Source: Treponema primitia ZAS-2 (GTDB taxonomy: Bacteria > Spirochaetota > Spirochaetia > Treponematales > Breznakiellaceae). From it: 64,000 bases of DNA. The notes under the pieces were generated by a model. The model was not told the DNA's origin and ran no database searches. It saw only the letters and a list, made by a program, of their open reading frames with translations. This document shows, piece after piece, positions 27,373 to 37,000 of this stretch. Every line of letters starts with the position of its first letter. The stretch's first letter is position 1. The translations under genes and the position numbers were made by a program. The stretch lies in contig NC_015578.1 in assembly GCF_000214375.1 (NCBI RefSeq), positions 2,976,001 through 3,040,000 of the forward strand, in the 5' to 3' direction.

Positions 27373-27406
27373 GTTTGTGTATAATGCAGATGCATTATAC
27401 ACAAAC
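27373..27406. promoter_or_regulatory. Perfect 34-bp palindrome between mal and the P-loop gene
   Basis: Two exact 16-base arms (GTTTGTGTATAATGCA and its complement) flank the two bases GA. It starts upstream of the P-loop gene, 5 bases beyond the mal stop codon. Each strand has TGTGTATAAT, a good extended -10 box, so it could be an internal promoter with an overlapping operator, or an RNA hairpin that alters expression of the downstream genes. No U-run follows. Confidence 0.75.
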
Positions 27407-27411
27407 GCTGT

Positions 27412-28665
27412 TTAGAAGGGATACCCCGCATTGATCAGCCCAATGATACGCTGCATCTCGTTGTAGACTATCATGTACCCCTCATCCACCCCCATACCGG
27501 GCTTCGCCAGTATTTGTACCGGCCTGGTGGCCATGGCCAGATGCACGCACACCTGGGCTGAGCGGTCAGTTTCGTTGCAGGTTCCGCCCTGGTAGGCGCC
27601 TATGCCCTTTTCCTTACAGTACAGCACCGCTTCAACAATGTTGCCAATGCCCCCAAGGTCCGGGGTTTTGATCTGTACCATGTGGCCCGCTTTGTTATCC
27701 GCGAAGTAACGGATGTCTTCCAGGGTATTGCACCATTCGTCGGCTACTATTTCTACGGGGATCTTCCGGTCATCCACTACCTTGGTCAGGCCGGCCAGGG
27801 CCAACATCTGCTTTTCCCGGTCCTCCACATCCATGGGGCCTTCGATACGGAGCTTAAAGGGCCGGGCCGCGTCGCTTAGGCGCTCCAGGTAATCCGCCAT
27901 GGCCTGGTAGTTGTTGTTGCCAAAGACCTGGCCTATGGTGCCGTATACGTCCAGGTGCAGAACCGGGGCGTAGGTTTTGTCTGAGCGGAGCGAACTGATC
28001 CGGTCCCGGAGCCAGCCCACATATTCCAGGAGCAGCTCCCCCTTTTCGCCCAGCTTAGTTTTTACATTGTTGATGAGCCCGTGGGGCAGCACCTGGGCGC
28101 CCTTGATGATCATCTTGTCCACATTGTCGTACCGGGCGTCCCCGCTCTGGGTAAAGATGGGGATCCCTTCAGGAATGACCTTGAGGCCGTATTCGGAAGC
28201 TACCACCTGGCACATGAGTTTTTTGCCCGCCTTGGCCGCCGCATCGAGCAGGGCCTGGGAAACACCGTAGCGGATAGCCGTATGGAGCCGCTTGCTGTCC
28301 ACGGTCATAAGCTCAAGTTCCTTGGCAAGGGACGTGAAGTTGTCCGCATTTTTGCCCACCAGCCAGGGGATGATGTGCTTTTCGATCACCGGGATAAAGT
28401 CCCTGGCAAGGAACAGGGGGTCCCGCCCGCCGGCGCCGGAGTACTGCACTGCGGCGCAGTCCCCGTAAGCCACCTGACCGTCTTCCAGGACCAGGATCAC
28501 CGAGATGGCTTCCCCAGCCTGGCGTATGGCCTTGAACCCCGGGGTTACCGGGTCCCCGGAATAGCTGGCGCCGTCTGCCTTGGCGCCCTTTTTAATGGCC
28601 CGCTGATCATCAAAGAAAAATCCGGTCCTTCCCGCTGAACATACTGCTTTTACAATCTTCATCAT
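27412..28665 (-). CDS. mal: Methylaspartate ammonia-lyase
   Basis: A 417-residue enolase-superfamily enzyme of standard length. Diagnostic segments are TGFFFDDQRAIKKGA, EGPMDVEDREKQM, VADEWCNTLEDIRYF and KTPDLGGIGNIVEA. It removes ammonia from 3-methylaspartate to give mesaconate, the second step of the pathway. It follows glmE by 6 bases. Two ATGs stand in tandem at the start; the second (28662) is better spaced from AGGAG. Confidence 0.96.
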   Translation of the reverse strand: MMKIVKAVCSAGRTGFFFDDQRAIKKGAKADGASYSGDPVTPGFKAIRQAGEAISVILVLEDGQVAYGDCAAVQYSGAGGRDPLFLARDFIPVIEKHIIPWLVGKNADNFTSLAKELELMTVDSKRLHTAIRYGVSQALLDAAAKAGKKLMCQVVASEYGLKVIPEGIPIFTQSGDARYDNVDKMIIKGAQVLPHGLINNVKTKLGEKGELLLEYVGWLRDRISSLRSDKTYAPVLHLDVYGTIGQVFGNNNYQAMADYLERLSDAARPFKLRIEGPMDVEDREKQMLALAGLTKVVDDRKIPVEIVADEWCNTLEDIRYFADNKAGHMVQIKTPDLGGIGNIVEAVLYCKEKGIGAYQGGTCNETDRSAQVCVHLAMATRPVQILAKPGMGVDEGYMIVYNEMQRIIGLINAGYPF

Positions 28666-28671
28666 ATACTC

Positions 28672-30120
28672 CTAGTTGGGTCTTCCCACTAACCTTCCCT
28701 TGCTGATGGCGTATACATCATCGATGACCATCTGGAAGGAAGCGTCCCGTTTTTCATACTTGGCACGGGAAGCCATTTTTTGCTTGTGAAACTCCAGGAT
28801 TTCCGGGGTCAGGGGCAGGGCACCGGGATCAAAGAGCCGAATGGCCCCGTCGTTGTCCCGGGCGGGAAGCACCTTGCCGGCATTGTAGCGGCTCGGTGCA
28901 AAGGGTACGTCCAGTACCCCCGCCTGGAAGGCCCGCACCGCCCCCTTGGCTATGTCCCCGTCACCCAGTTGGAACACCTTGTCCACGATGCACCGGGTCT
29001 CCCCGGCGATGATCACCTTTTCGTCCATTAGGGAATTGGTGTCCACGGTCTGTTCCCCCAGCATGGTGATGATCTGCTTGGTGCAGCGCAGCCCCTGGGC
29101 ATTGGCTTCCATGGTAGGTATGCCGATGGCCTCGTGGGGGGTTTTCACTATCACCTTGGTGGCGTGGGCCAGGGCTGCTACGGTGCTGCCCCAGGAAATC
29201 ACCGCAAAGGCCTTGGCCTCGTCCTGGGGGAAGCCCCCCATCCACTGGTGGAGCACCGTGGTTACCACCACGTCCCCATAGCCGTAGGCCCGCAGGTATT
29301 CATCGGTCAGGCTTTGCAGCACCTGAAGTGCCGCCACGTCCTGCAGCAGATTGCCGCACTGGCCGTAGCCCACAGTAATGTTCTTCACCCCCTGCTCCGC
29401 CGCAAGGAGGCTTTCGATAATGGCAACCCCATGGGAAATGCAGGGAGGCACCAGAGTACCGGTCAGGGGACCAAAGGGTTCCCGGTTAATGGGGATCCCC
29501 GCCTCTTCGTAAATGCCCGTAAGCCGGTCCGCATACTGCCAGTCCAGGATGGTTTTTTCCAGGTCCGCATTTTTGGCATAGGGGATATTGTAGGAAATGC
29601 CCCCCCCTTCATAGCTGGTAAAGCCCCCGGCATAGGCAATTTCCGTAAGCAGCCGGGCGTCGGGAGTACCGTGGCGCACCTGCACCGGGGTGTCCAGGGC
29701 GTCGATAATCTGCCGGCACCCGGAAACCCCGTGGTTCACCGCAGGGAAACCGTTGAGCATGGACTTGCCCTGCTTGATCGATTCCTCGATCCCCTCCTCG
29801 GCTTTCTGAAAGCGGTTCTGCCGGGTATAGCTGTCAATGGTGGTGGGCAAAAGGTCCGCTTCCCCCTGATCCTGCAGGTAGGTGAGGAGCTTGATATGTT
29901 CCCCGATAAGGGCAACCCCAGCCCTGGGCTGGATCAAGGTGGTCCCGCTTTGCTTGGCCTTGAGCAGTTTCTTTGAAAAGATCTTGTGCTCCGGGAGGCT
30001 CTTGTGGTAAGCAAAGCTCTCTTCCAGATTTACATCCTTGCCTGTGGGCCACTGCTGGAGCACCTCCTGGCGAATCTTGTAAAATTCGTCATCCGTTATC
30101 CGTTTATTTTCCAGTTCCAT
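28672..30120 (-). CDS. glmE: Glutamate mutase epsilon (E) subunit
   Basis: A 482-residue catalytic subunit of adenosylcobalamin-dependent glutamate mutase (methylaspartate mutase). Typical segments are [47 protein letters not shown] and the [10 protein letters not shown] active-site region. It binds the substrate in a TIM barrel while GlmS carries B12. It overlaps glmL by 17 bases. Confidence 0.96.
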   Translation of the reverse strand: MELENKRITDDEFYKIRQEVLQQWPTGKDVNLEESFAYHKSLPEHKIFSKKLLKAKQSGTTLIQPRAGVALIGEHIKLLTYLQDQGEADLLPTTIDSYTRQNRFQKAEEGIEESIKQGKSMLNGFPAVNHGVSGCRQIIDALDTPVQVRHGTPDARLLTEIAYAGGFTSYEGGGISYNIPYAKNADLEKTILDWQYADRLTGIYEEAGIPINREPFGPLTGTLVPPCISHGVAIIESLLAAEQGVKNITVGYGQCGNLLQDVAALQVLQSLTDEYLRAYGYGDVVVTTVLHQWMGGFPQDEAKAFAVISWGSTVAALAHATKVIVKTPHEAIGIPTMEANAQGLRCTKQIITMLGEQTVDTNSLMDEKVIIAGETRCIVDKVFQLGDGDIAKGAVRAFQAGVLDVPFAPSRYNAGKVLPARDNDGAIRLFDPGALPLTPEILEFHKQKMASRAKYEKRDASFQMVIDDVYAISKGRLVGRPN

Positions 30121-31498
30121 ATTCCTGAATCTCCTTTCTCATGATTGAGAGAGCCGTATCCGGCCAGGCTTCCGCCAATAGCCCCATGGCTGCCAGAATA
30201 TACGATTTGTCGATATAAATATCCGCCGCCCTGGGTCTCAGGGATGCGGGTTTTGCCTTATTGTACAGGGCATGGGAGGCAATCTCCCCTGCCCGCTGGT
30301 TGTGAATGACCGCGCCCCCGGTCAGGACAAGCCGCCTGACCCCGGTAAGGTCCTTGCCGGTCTGCACAAAGACCTGGCCCATGGGGGTGTAGACCTCTTC
30401 GATAGTCCCTGCATGGCGGCTCACCGCAGTGTCCACCGCCCCCGCAGCCAGGCCAAAGTCCAGGGCCGCCCCGTCGGCGTCGGCGGGAATGAAGTCCGGG
30501 TGGGCTCCCAGGTATTCCACCCCGGCGCTCACTTTTTCAGGACTCAGCCCGGAAAGTCCGGCCAGTTCGTCGGCACCCAGGGCTTCCAGCACCCCCCCGG
30601 AACTATAGCGCATACCCAGGTCCCCTTCCACGGTACGCTTGGACTCCGGTTCAGGCAGCCCCTTCATCACCACATCCCCGGACTGGGGGCTTCCCTTGGC
30701 CACGGAATACACATCCGTGGTGGCGCCCCCCAGGTCCACGGCTACCAGTTCCCCGATACCCCGCTGCTTCTCCGTGCCCCAGGCCAGGAGTTCCATAGCC
30801 TTCTTAACCGCCGAAGGTGTGGGCATCAGGATGCCGGAAATAAGTTCCTGTTCCCGGGAAAGCCCCTTAGCCTGGATGATCCGTTTCAGAAAAAGCCGCC
30901 GTATCTCATCCTGGACAGGTTCAATGTTAAGTTTGTTCAGCTGGGGCATCACATTGGGGCAGCGGATCGTCTCCCTGCCTGTGGCGGCCAGTATCTTTTC
31001 ACATTCCCCTGCCACCGCCCGGTTCCCTGCAACTATCACCGGAAAGGGGACATCCACGGAAGCCAGAATCTTGGCGTTGTGGAGTATGCAGTCCTTGTTG
31101 CCCCCGTCCACGCCCCCGCTTAGCAGGAAAATGTCCGGTTTCAGGGCGGCAATTTCAGCGGCATCCTCATCGGTCATTTCGTAGGAAAAGACCCGAATCA
31201 CCTTGGCCCCCGCCCCCAATGAGGCAAGCCGGGACGCTTCGGCGGTCAGGGCCGGGACCAGGCCGCTGGTGACCATACGCAGCCCCCCGGCGGCGCTGCT
31301 ACAAGCGTAGCGCTTAACCCAGGTGATGGGGCCCGTCTCTTTTTGCAGTTTTTCCAAGGCTTCCGCCAGGCCCTGGCCGACATCGGACTCCACCGTGGTA
31401 TAAGCCGCAGCGGTTCCCAGGAGCCGTTCCCCCGCAAGATCCACCCCAGTCACCTTGGTATTGGTACTTCCGAAATCGATCAGCAAAACCGCTTCCAT
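30104..31498 (-). CDS. glmL: Glutamate mutase reactivating ATPase GlmL (MutL)
   Basis: A 464-residue ASKHA-fold ATPase: [16 protein letters not shown] at the N-terminus and [15 protein letters not shown] in the middle are the two phosphate-binding loops. MutL/GlmL proteins are thought to exchange damaged cobalamin in the mutase. It lies between glmS and glmE, as in clostridial clusters. Confidence 0.94.
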   Translation of the reverse strand: MEAVLLIDFGSTNTKVTGVDLAGERLLGTAAAYTTVESDVGQGLAEALEKLQKETGPITWVKRYACSSAAGGLRMVTSGLVPALTAEASRLASLGAGAKVIRVFSYEMTDEDAAEIAALKPDIFLLSGGVDGGNKDCILHNAKILASVDVPFPVIVAGNRAVAGECEKILAATGRETIRCPNVMPQLNKLNIEPVQDEIRRLFLKRIIQAKGLSREQELISGILMPTPSAVKKAMELLAWGTEKQRGIGELVAVDLGGATTDVYSVAKGSPQSGDVVMKGLPEPESKRTVEGDLGMRYSSGGVLEALGADELAGLSGLSPEKVSAGVEYLGAHPDFIPADADGAALDFGLAAGAVDTAVSRHAGTIEEVYTPMGQVFVQTGKDLTGVRRLVLTGGAVIHNQRAGEIASHALYNKAKPASLRPRAADIYIDKSYILAAMGLLAEAWPDTALSIMRKEIQEYGTGK

Positions 31499-31503
31499 GG
31501 CCC

Positions 31504-31920
31504 TCAGCCCTCTATATGGAGATCTTCCCGCAGGGCGCTTATCGCCGTTTCCGGGGAGGTTCCAGGCCCAAAGACCCGGTCAAAGCCCATGTCTTTGAAC
31601 CGCCTTTCCACATCAGCGAAGTCCTGCTTACCAACCACGATATTCCCCCCCACATAGAGGAGTATACCCTTCAGCCCGGCCTCGTCGCACTTATCCCGAA
31701 AGCCCCGACAGTCAAGCTCCCCATGGCCGTAAAGGGAAGACACCAGGATAACATCCGCCGCCGTTTCCAGGGCAGCCTCAATGTACTCCTCCTGGGAGAC
31801 CATGACCCCCAGGTTGGTAACCTCGAAACCCGCAAGGGTAAAGGCATGGTACAGGATCTTGTTTCCCACCGCATGGACATCGGCGCCTATGACGCCTAGG
31901 ATCAATTTTTTCTTCTCCAT
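31504..31920 (-). CDS. glmS: Glutamate mutase sigma (S) subunit, B12-binding
   Basis: A 138-residue cobalamin-binding protein. The base-off motif is intact: [10 protein letters not shown] supplies the DxHxxG histidine, followed by the [11 protein letters not shown] and [10 protein letters not shown] loops. With GlmE it rearranges glutamate to 3-methylaspartate. First gene of the operon. It is unrelated to glucosamine synthase, which shares the symbol. Confidence 0.95.
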   Translation of the reverse strand: MEKKKLILGVIGADVHAVGNKILYHAFTLAGFEVTNLGVMVSQEEYIEAALETAADVILVSSLYGHGELDCRGFRDKCDEAGLKGILLYVGGNIVVGKQDFADVERRFKDMGFDRVFGPGTSPETAISALREDLHIEG

Positions 31921-31958
31921 TGCTTATCCTCTTTAAAACTATAGCTCAATAGGACTCA

Positions 31959-32016
31959 TTGATATATATCAAACGCTTATAGTTATAGTATAGTCACCGA
32001 CCTATGCAATTGTCAA
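31959..32016 (-). promoter_or_regulatory. Promoter and operator of the glutamate mutase operon
   Basis: On the minus strand TTGACA (32011-32016), an 18-base spacer and TATACT (31987-31992) form a strong promoter. Just downstream is the 14-base perfect palindrome TTGATATATATCAA (31959-31972). The flank TATAGCTC...AGG beside it is also seen at the GntR gene and at 43.3 kb, so this is very likely a GntR-type operator placed to block elongation or initiation. Confidence 0.75.
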
Positions 32017-32197
32017 TAAAAATTCTCAGAAATTTATGGGTATATTTAGAAATTTCCGATCCCGGTTCCATTATTAGATGATATATACCAATAGCTTCAT
32101 AATTATTGAACAATTCCTCAGAACAAAAGGTATTGCCAAATGAATTGTTGTATTATTACAGTATAAGCCATTCAAACAACCAGGAGAGAACAGCGCA

Positions 32198-33643
32198 ATG
32201 ACGAAATCACAAATACCCGAATATCTGGACGGGATCCAGGGCCTGCTAAGCGGCCTTTCCGACAAAATATGGGACTATGCAGAAACTGCCTTTGAGGAAT
32301 TTCAGTCCGCGGCCCTTTTAAAGGCCACCCTTTCGGAGCACGGCTTCGGGGTTGAAGAAAAAATCGGCGGAATAGACACCGCTTTCTGCGGCATTTGGGG
32401 CGCCGGAAAGCCGGTGATAGGGATCCTTGCCGAATTTGACGCCCTGTCAGGGCTCAGCCAGAAAGCCCATACCGCCGCCCCGGAAGCCCTGATCCCCGGG
32501 GGTAACGGCCACGGCTGCGGCCACAACCTCTTCGGCGCCGCCTCCCTGGGCGCCGCCCTGGCGGTCAAAGAGTACCTTGAGGCCAACAAAATCCCCGGAA
32601 CCATCAAAGTCTACGGCTGTCCCGGGGAAGAAGGCGGCTCCGGCAAGGCCTTCATGGCCCGGGAAGGGGCTTTTAATGGCCTGGACGCCGCCTTTGCCTG
32701 GCACCCGAATGCCCTAAACGGCGTCATGGACGTGACTCTCCTGGCAAATTACCAGATCTTCTATAAATTTAAGGGAAAAGCGTCCCACGCCGCCGCCGCC
32801 CCCCACCTGGGCCGCAGCGCCCTGGACGCAGTAGAACTGATGAACGTGGGGGTAAACTACCTGCGGGAACACGTGATCCAGGAAGCCCGGATCCACTACG
32901 CAGTCACCAATACCGGCGGGTTTTCCCCCAACGTAGTCCAATCCAGCGCGGACGTACTGTACCTGATCCGGGCGCCCAAAACCCCCCAGGTGGAGGAAAT
33001 CTACCGGCGAATCAACAAGATAGCCCAGGGAGCCGCCCTGATGACCGAAACCGAAGTGGAGATTGAGTTTATCAAAGCCTCCGCCAATGTGGTGCCCAAT
33101 AAGGTCCTTTCCCAGGTCATGTACGATAATTTTTTGACCCAAACCCTGCCTGAGTATACGACGGAGGAACAGGAATTTGCCAAACGCATAGCCGGGACCT
33201 GTACCAAGCCCCGGGGCGCAGAAATAAAAGCCCTCCTGAGCCGGCCTAAGGTACAGAAAGAGTACATCGAGCTTTTGGGTGATAAAAACCTCTGCGGCAT
33301 AGTCCTGCCCTTTTCCATGGAAGACCAGCCGATCCTGATCCCCGCCTCCTCCGATGTGGGGGACGTGAGTTGGAATGTGCCCACCGCCCAGGTGGCAACG
33401 GCCTGCTATGTCCTGGGCACCCCGGAACATTCCTGGCAGCTTGTTTCCCAAGGCAGGACTTCCCTGGGCCACAAGGGTATGCTCCTGGCTGCCAAGGTGA
33501 TTGCCGCTTCCTGCGTGGACCTGTTTGAACACCCGGAGATAGCCGAAAAGGCCAAGGACGAGTTAACAGAACGCCTTGAAGGGGAAAGCTACCATAGCGC
33601 CATTCCCAAAGGCGTAAAACCCCAGGCCATAAGCAAATTGTAA
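32198..33643 (+). CDS. abgB: AbgB-like M20 amidohydrolase (p-aminobenzoyl-glutamate hydrolase B type), copy 1
   Basis: A 481-residue metallopeptidase of the M20D/AbgB group. GHGCGHN and CPGEEGGSGKAF carry metal ligands, and NYLREHVIQEARIHYAVTN with PNVVQSSADVLYLIRAP lies in the dimerisation domain. AbgB with AbgA splits p-aminobenzoyl-glutamate; alone, relatives cleave other N-acyl amino acids. It is transcribed away from the glutamate mutase operon and likely releases glutamate for it. No signal peptide, so it is cytoplasmic. A second copy lies at 53.2 kb. Confidence 0.9.
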   Translation: MTKSQIPEYLDGIQGLLSGLSDKIWDYAETAFEEFQSAALLKATLSEHGFGVEEKIGGIDTAFCGIWGAGKPVIGILAEFDALSGLSQKAHTAAPEALIPGGNGHGCGHNLFGAASLGAALAVKEYLEANKIPGTIKVYGCPGEEGGSGKAFMAREGAFNGLDAAFAWHPNALNGVMDVTLLANYQIFYKFKGKASHAAAAPHLGRSALDAVELMNVGVNYLREHVIQEARIHYAVTNTGGFSPNVVQSSADVLYLIRAPKTPQVEEIYRRINKIAQGAALMTETEVEIEFIKASANVVPNKVLSQVMYDNFLTQTLPEYTTEEQEFAKRIAGTCTKPRGAEIKALLSRPKVQKEYIELLGDKNLCGIVLPFSMEDQPILIPASSDVGDVSWNVPTAQVATACYVLGTPEHSWQLVSQGRTSLGHKGMLLAAKVIAASCVDLFEHPEIAEKAKDELTERLEGESYHSAIPKGVKPQAISKL

Positions 33644-33646
33644 AGC

Positions 33647-34636
33647 CTACAGTTTACCCTGATTTGCCCGGTAGAGGCGGTTGACCTCATCCTCCAGATA
33701 GAGGAGGGAACCCCGGTCCCCATGATAGCCGTATTGAATAGGCTTATGGCTCTGCATACAGGATCGCAGGATCAAATCCTCCTCCGGGGAGACGAAACGG
33801 GTATAGTCCGGGGGGATGATCAGGCGGTCACAGTTTTTAACCAGTTCAGAAAGACTTTCTCCCTCTTTAAAATAGGCAATTGCGATGGGATTGTTTAACT
33901 TGCAATACTGCCCACAGGCGGTGAGGATGAGCTGGGCAAAACGGCGGCTGGCGCAGGCAATGCCCAGCCTGGCATCCCCGGGAATAGCCGCAAGATCCAA
34001 GGCAGTACCCGTGGCAATGGCCATAACAAGCCGGGCCGGCTGGGCGCCGGGGGACATCTTTTGAGACAATTCCCCAAAATGGGTAGGGGTAGTTACCACT
34101 AGATCCGCCGCAGGCTCGAAACGGTTTGGCCCTCTGAGCACATCCTCCAGAAGGAATCTGGTAAGCTCCGTATGGGGCAGCCGCATGAGCTGTGCGGACA
34201 TGGCGCTGAGGGTTTCCGGGCAGCAGTCCACCGCAGCCACGGTTACAGAAGTGACCTGTTCCTCCCGTTCCCGAAGCTTTAAGTCCAGGTATATCCGCAC
34301 ATCATGGGGTGAGAAGGAAAGCTCCTGCATACGGTCCAGAAAGGTGTCAATGGCCTGCATAGCCTGAACCTTGGACCCCTCACCCTTGGTTTCCCTGGGT
34401 ATATTGACAAAGGTACCGCTGCCCCGCGCTTTTTTGATGAGCCCCAACTGTTCCATCATGTCATAGGCGTGTTTGATAGTGCCCTGGGATATCCCGGTCT
34501 CGACTGCCAAACCGCGGACCGTGGGCAGTTGGTACCCCGGGGCTATGCTTCCGGATACAATTGCACGGGTAATCTGATCCACAATCTGCTGGTAGATAGG
34601 TACATCCACTGAATCGCTGACAGATATCTGAACCAT
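33647..34636 (-). CDS. GntR-family regulator with unusual C-terminal domain
   Basis: A 329-residue protein. The N-terminal winged helix (VPIYQQIVDQITRAIVSG, TVRGLAVETGISQGTIKHAY, GSGTFVN) is clear. The C-terminal 220 residues are neither FCD nor UTRA; ADLVVTTPTHFGEL and RLVMAIATGTALDLAAI suggest an alpha/beta ligand-binding fold. It lies inside the glutamate-fermentation cluster, converges on abgB and has in its own 5' region the same AT-rich palindrome as the glmS promoter. It is the likely regulator of the cluster, and probably of itself. Confidence 0.85.
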   Translation of the reverse strand: MVQISVSDSVDVPIYQQIVDQITRAIVSGSIAPGYQLPTVRGLAVETGISQGTIKHAYDMMEQLGLIKKARGSGTFVNIPRETKGEGSKVQAMQAIDTFLDRMQELSFSPHDVRIYLDLKLREREEQVTSVTVAAVDCCPETLSAMSAQLMRLPHTELTRFLLEDVLRGPNRFEPAADLVVTTPTHFGELSQKMSPGAQPARLVMAIATGTALDLAAIPGDARLGIACASRRFAQLILTACGQYCKLNNPIAIAYFKEGESLSELVKNCDRLIIPPDYTRFVSPEEDLILRSCMQSHKPIQYGYHGDRGSLLYLEDEVNRLYRANQGKL

Positions 34637-34641
34637 AAGCG

Positions 34642-34694
34642 CCCCCGTTTCTTAGATATAACTCGCAAGGTACAATTGATATATATTAAGTTGC
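34642..34694 (-). promoter_or_regulatory. GntR 5' region with operator (copy A)
   Basis: Immediately upstream of the GntR start, this segment contains TTAATATATATCAA on the minus strand, one mismatch from the perfect palindrome at the glmS promoter. The whole 53-base segment recurs at 43283-43335 with 48 identical bases. Autoregulation is the simplest reading. Confidence 0.7.
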
Positions 34695-34833
34695 GCTATT
34701 TATCCAAAACCGTCAAGGGCTAAACTATTATAAAAAACCTCATTCCAGCCCTTTTTACGGATATTTTACTAGCAATATTATCAAAAATAACTTACAATAA
34801 TCCCATAATTTTACAAGCGTAAAAGGAGACCAT

Positions 34834-36992
34834 ATGAAAAAACGAATCATTTGGCCAGCCATACTCATGGCTGGATTATTAGTGCTTGGCTTAGCCGGTT
34901 GTACGGACAGTAACAACCCCGGCATCAGCACAAGTTTCAATGCAGATCTTGCAAGCCTTGGGGTAAGCTACATCCGCCCCCCCCCCCCCCCCGGTCCGAA
35001 TTAGGCGAAACACCAATCCAGGTAGACCTGGATCCGTCTTTTAACACCAATACCGTCAGCTATACGGTTTTTGTTCCCAACTCGGTTTCTTCAATATATG
35101 TTGATGCCGTACCGGCTGATATAAAGGCAATCGTGATCCCATCCTCGCCTAACCCGGTCGAACTGGAGCCGGGGCAGGTCAAAACCATCACCATAACGGT
35201 AAGCGCCGAAAGTGGAAATACTAAACAATATATCATCAGAGCTACCCGCCTGACGGCAACCCAAACAGACGCTACCCTGCGTACCCTGACCTACAATGGG
35301 GTGACAGTTCCGGGCTTTAGCCCCACAGGCGATACCGAGTATACGTTTACAGTACCCTATGCCACAGAATCGGTCACCCTGGCTGCGACACTGGTGAATA
35401 CAGCAGGCGAAGTGATTCTTCCCACACCTAATCCGGTTGAGCTTGTTCCGGGGGAGGAAAAGACCATTACCGTGACAGGCAAGGCAGCATCCGGAGATAC
35501 CAAAGATTATACCATCAAGGTTACCAGGCTTCATGCCAGCGCCAACCTGAGTTCCATAACAATCAATGGTGTTCAGGTGCCGGGCTTTAGCCCCACAGGC
35601 AGTAGCTATACAATTACGGTACCCTATGCCGGCAATGAAACAATCACCGTGGCAGCCACCGGCAATGCAGAAGGTTCCACCCTGGATTATTCCATCGACC
35701 CTGACAGCCCGGTTGCCTTGGTTGCGGGGGTGGAAAAGACCATTACCGTAAAGGGCAAATCCGTATCCGGTGCCATTAAGGAATATACCCTTATAGTGAC
35801 CCGGGCTTTGCCCAGTGATAATGCCAAGCTCAGCAGCCTTTCCATTAGCCCCTGGGCATTGAGCCCTCCTTTTGCCCCCGATACCCTAGAATACACCGCA
35901 TCGGTTGCCAACGGGATTACTTCCCTTACGGTTAGCGCCTCAAAGCAGGACCCCTTGGCTGCCGCGCCGACTTTACCAACGAATCCGGTTTCTCTTAATG
36001 TGGGGGCCAATACCATCCAGGTGACTGTCCATGCTGAAGATCCGGCGATCGCACAAACCTACAAAATCGTGGTGACCCGTAGGCCGGAGGATCTGAACAA
36101 CGCAAAATTAGCCACCTTGTCTGTCAATGGCGTTCCCGTGCCGGGCTTTGACCCCGATATAGGAGGCCCCTATGCGGTTAATGCCGCGTATAGGATAGAT
36201 ACAATTACCCTTGCTGCCCAGACAGAGGAAGAGAAAACGGGCGTTACCTTGAGCGGAGATACTCTTGACACAGCGCATCCCTTTGCCTCAGAAGTGTCGG
36301 AGGGTGGTACTAAAACCTTCACCGTAAACTCCGCCAAAGGTACTGGCACTAAGACCTATACGATCGTCGTAACACGGCTGCCTGCGAGTACCATCAATAC
36401 CCTGAGCAGCATAACGGTGAGCGCAGGTACTCTGACCCCAAAGTTCACCAGCACTGGTAACTTTTATTCTGTTGAAATTCCCTACTTAACCCCCAACGTT
36501 ACGGTAAACGCGGTGAAAACGAATGCGGAGGCAACAGTAGTGCTTTCTGTCAGTAATGGCCTTGCCATCACCAATGGGGTAGTTACCCTGAATGCCTCCA
36601 CACCGTATCCCTTTACGGTTACCGCAACGGTCACCCCGGAAAGCCTAGGCGCTCCCGAACGGTACTACATTGAGTTCCGGCAGCAGGGCCAGCTTAGTGT
36701 GACTATCACCCAGCCCGATGAGGTGATCGATCTGGCCACGGATATCGGAAATAATCTCTCTATTGCTGGCGGTGGTTATATCACCGTTACTGCGGATATT
36801 TCGGGTATTAGTAATTTTGAATGGTATGTGGATGGAACCAGTATTGGTCAAGGGTTTGATAATTTTAATGGTACTTATTCTGTCAATATTACTGCTGCAT
36901 CTGTTGGCGTTGGTACCCACACGGTACTGCTTCAGTTCTATAAAGACGAAATCTACTACGGTAGTGAAGTTTCCTTCAAAGTAGGGAAATAA
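34834..36992 (+). CDS. Cadherin-like-repeat surface lipoprotein, out of frame at poly-C (probable phase-variable gene)
   Basis: The ATG at 34834 has an AAAGGAG ribosome site and opens a lipoprotein signal peptide with lipobox LAGC. After about 48 codons the frame enters a run of 16 C (34977-34992), reads five prolines and stops at 35002-35004. The rest of the gene is in another frame, open to 36992. Adding one C or losing two C joins them into a 719-residue protein. The body holds about six domains of roughly 95 residues with the NGVxVPGFSP...YTITVTR pattern of cadherin-like beta-sandwich repeats, then a distinct C-terminal domain. As sequenced the gene is OFF. A homopolymer sequencing error is the main alternative. 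It is followed by two more lipoproteins. Confidence 0.85.
34977..34992 (+). repeat. Poly-C tract of 16 (contingency tract)
   Basis: Sixteen consecutive C inside the coding region, directly after the signal peptide and first short segment of the lipoprotein gene. Such tracts change length by slippage and switch translation on and off. Confidence 0.9.
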
Positions 36993-37000
36993 GGAAGGTT

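Noticed and set aside
31504-31920. Reading glmS as glucosamine-6-phosphate synthase
   Set aside because: The protein is 138 residues with a DxHxxG B12 motif, not a 600-residue amidotransferase.
31921-32197. Cobalamin riboswitch expected before a B12-dependent mutase operon
   Set aside because: The leader is only about 60 bases and no B12-box-like sequence was found; the region is explained by a promoter and a palindromic operator.
32714-33532. 272-codon antisense frame over abgB copy 1
   Set aside because: A codon-bias shadow of the M20 gene; no domain or start signals.
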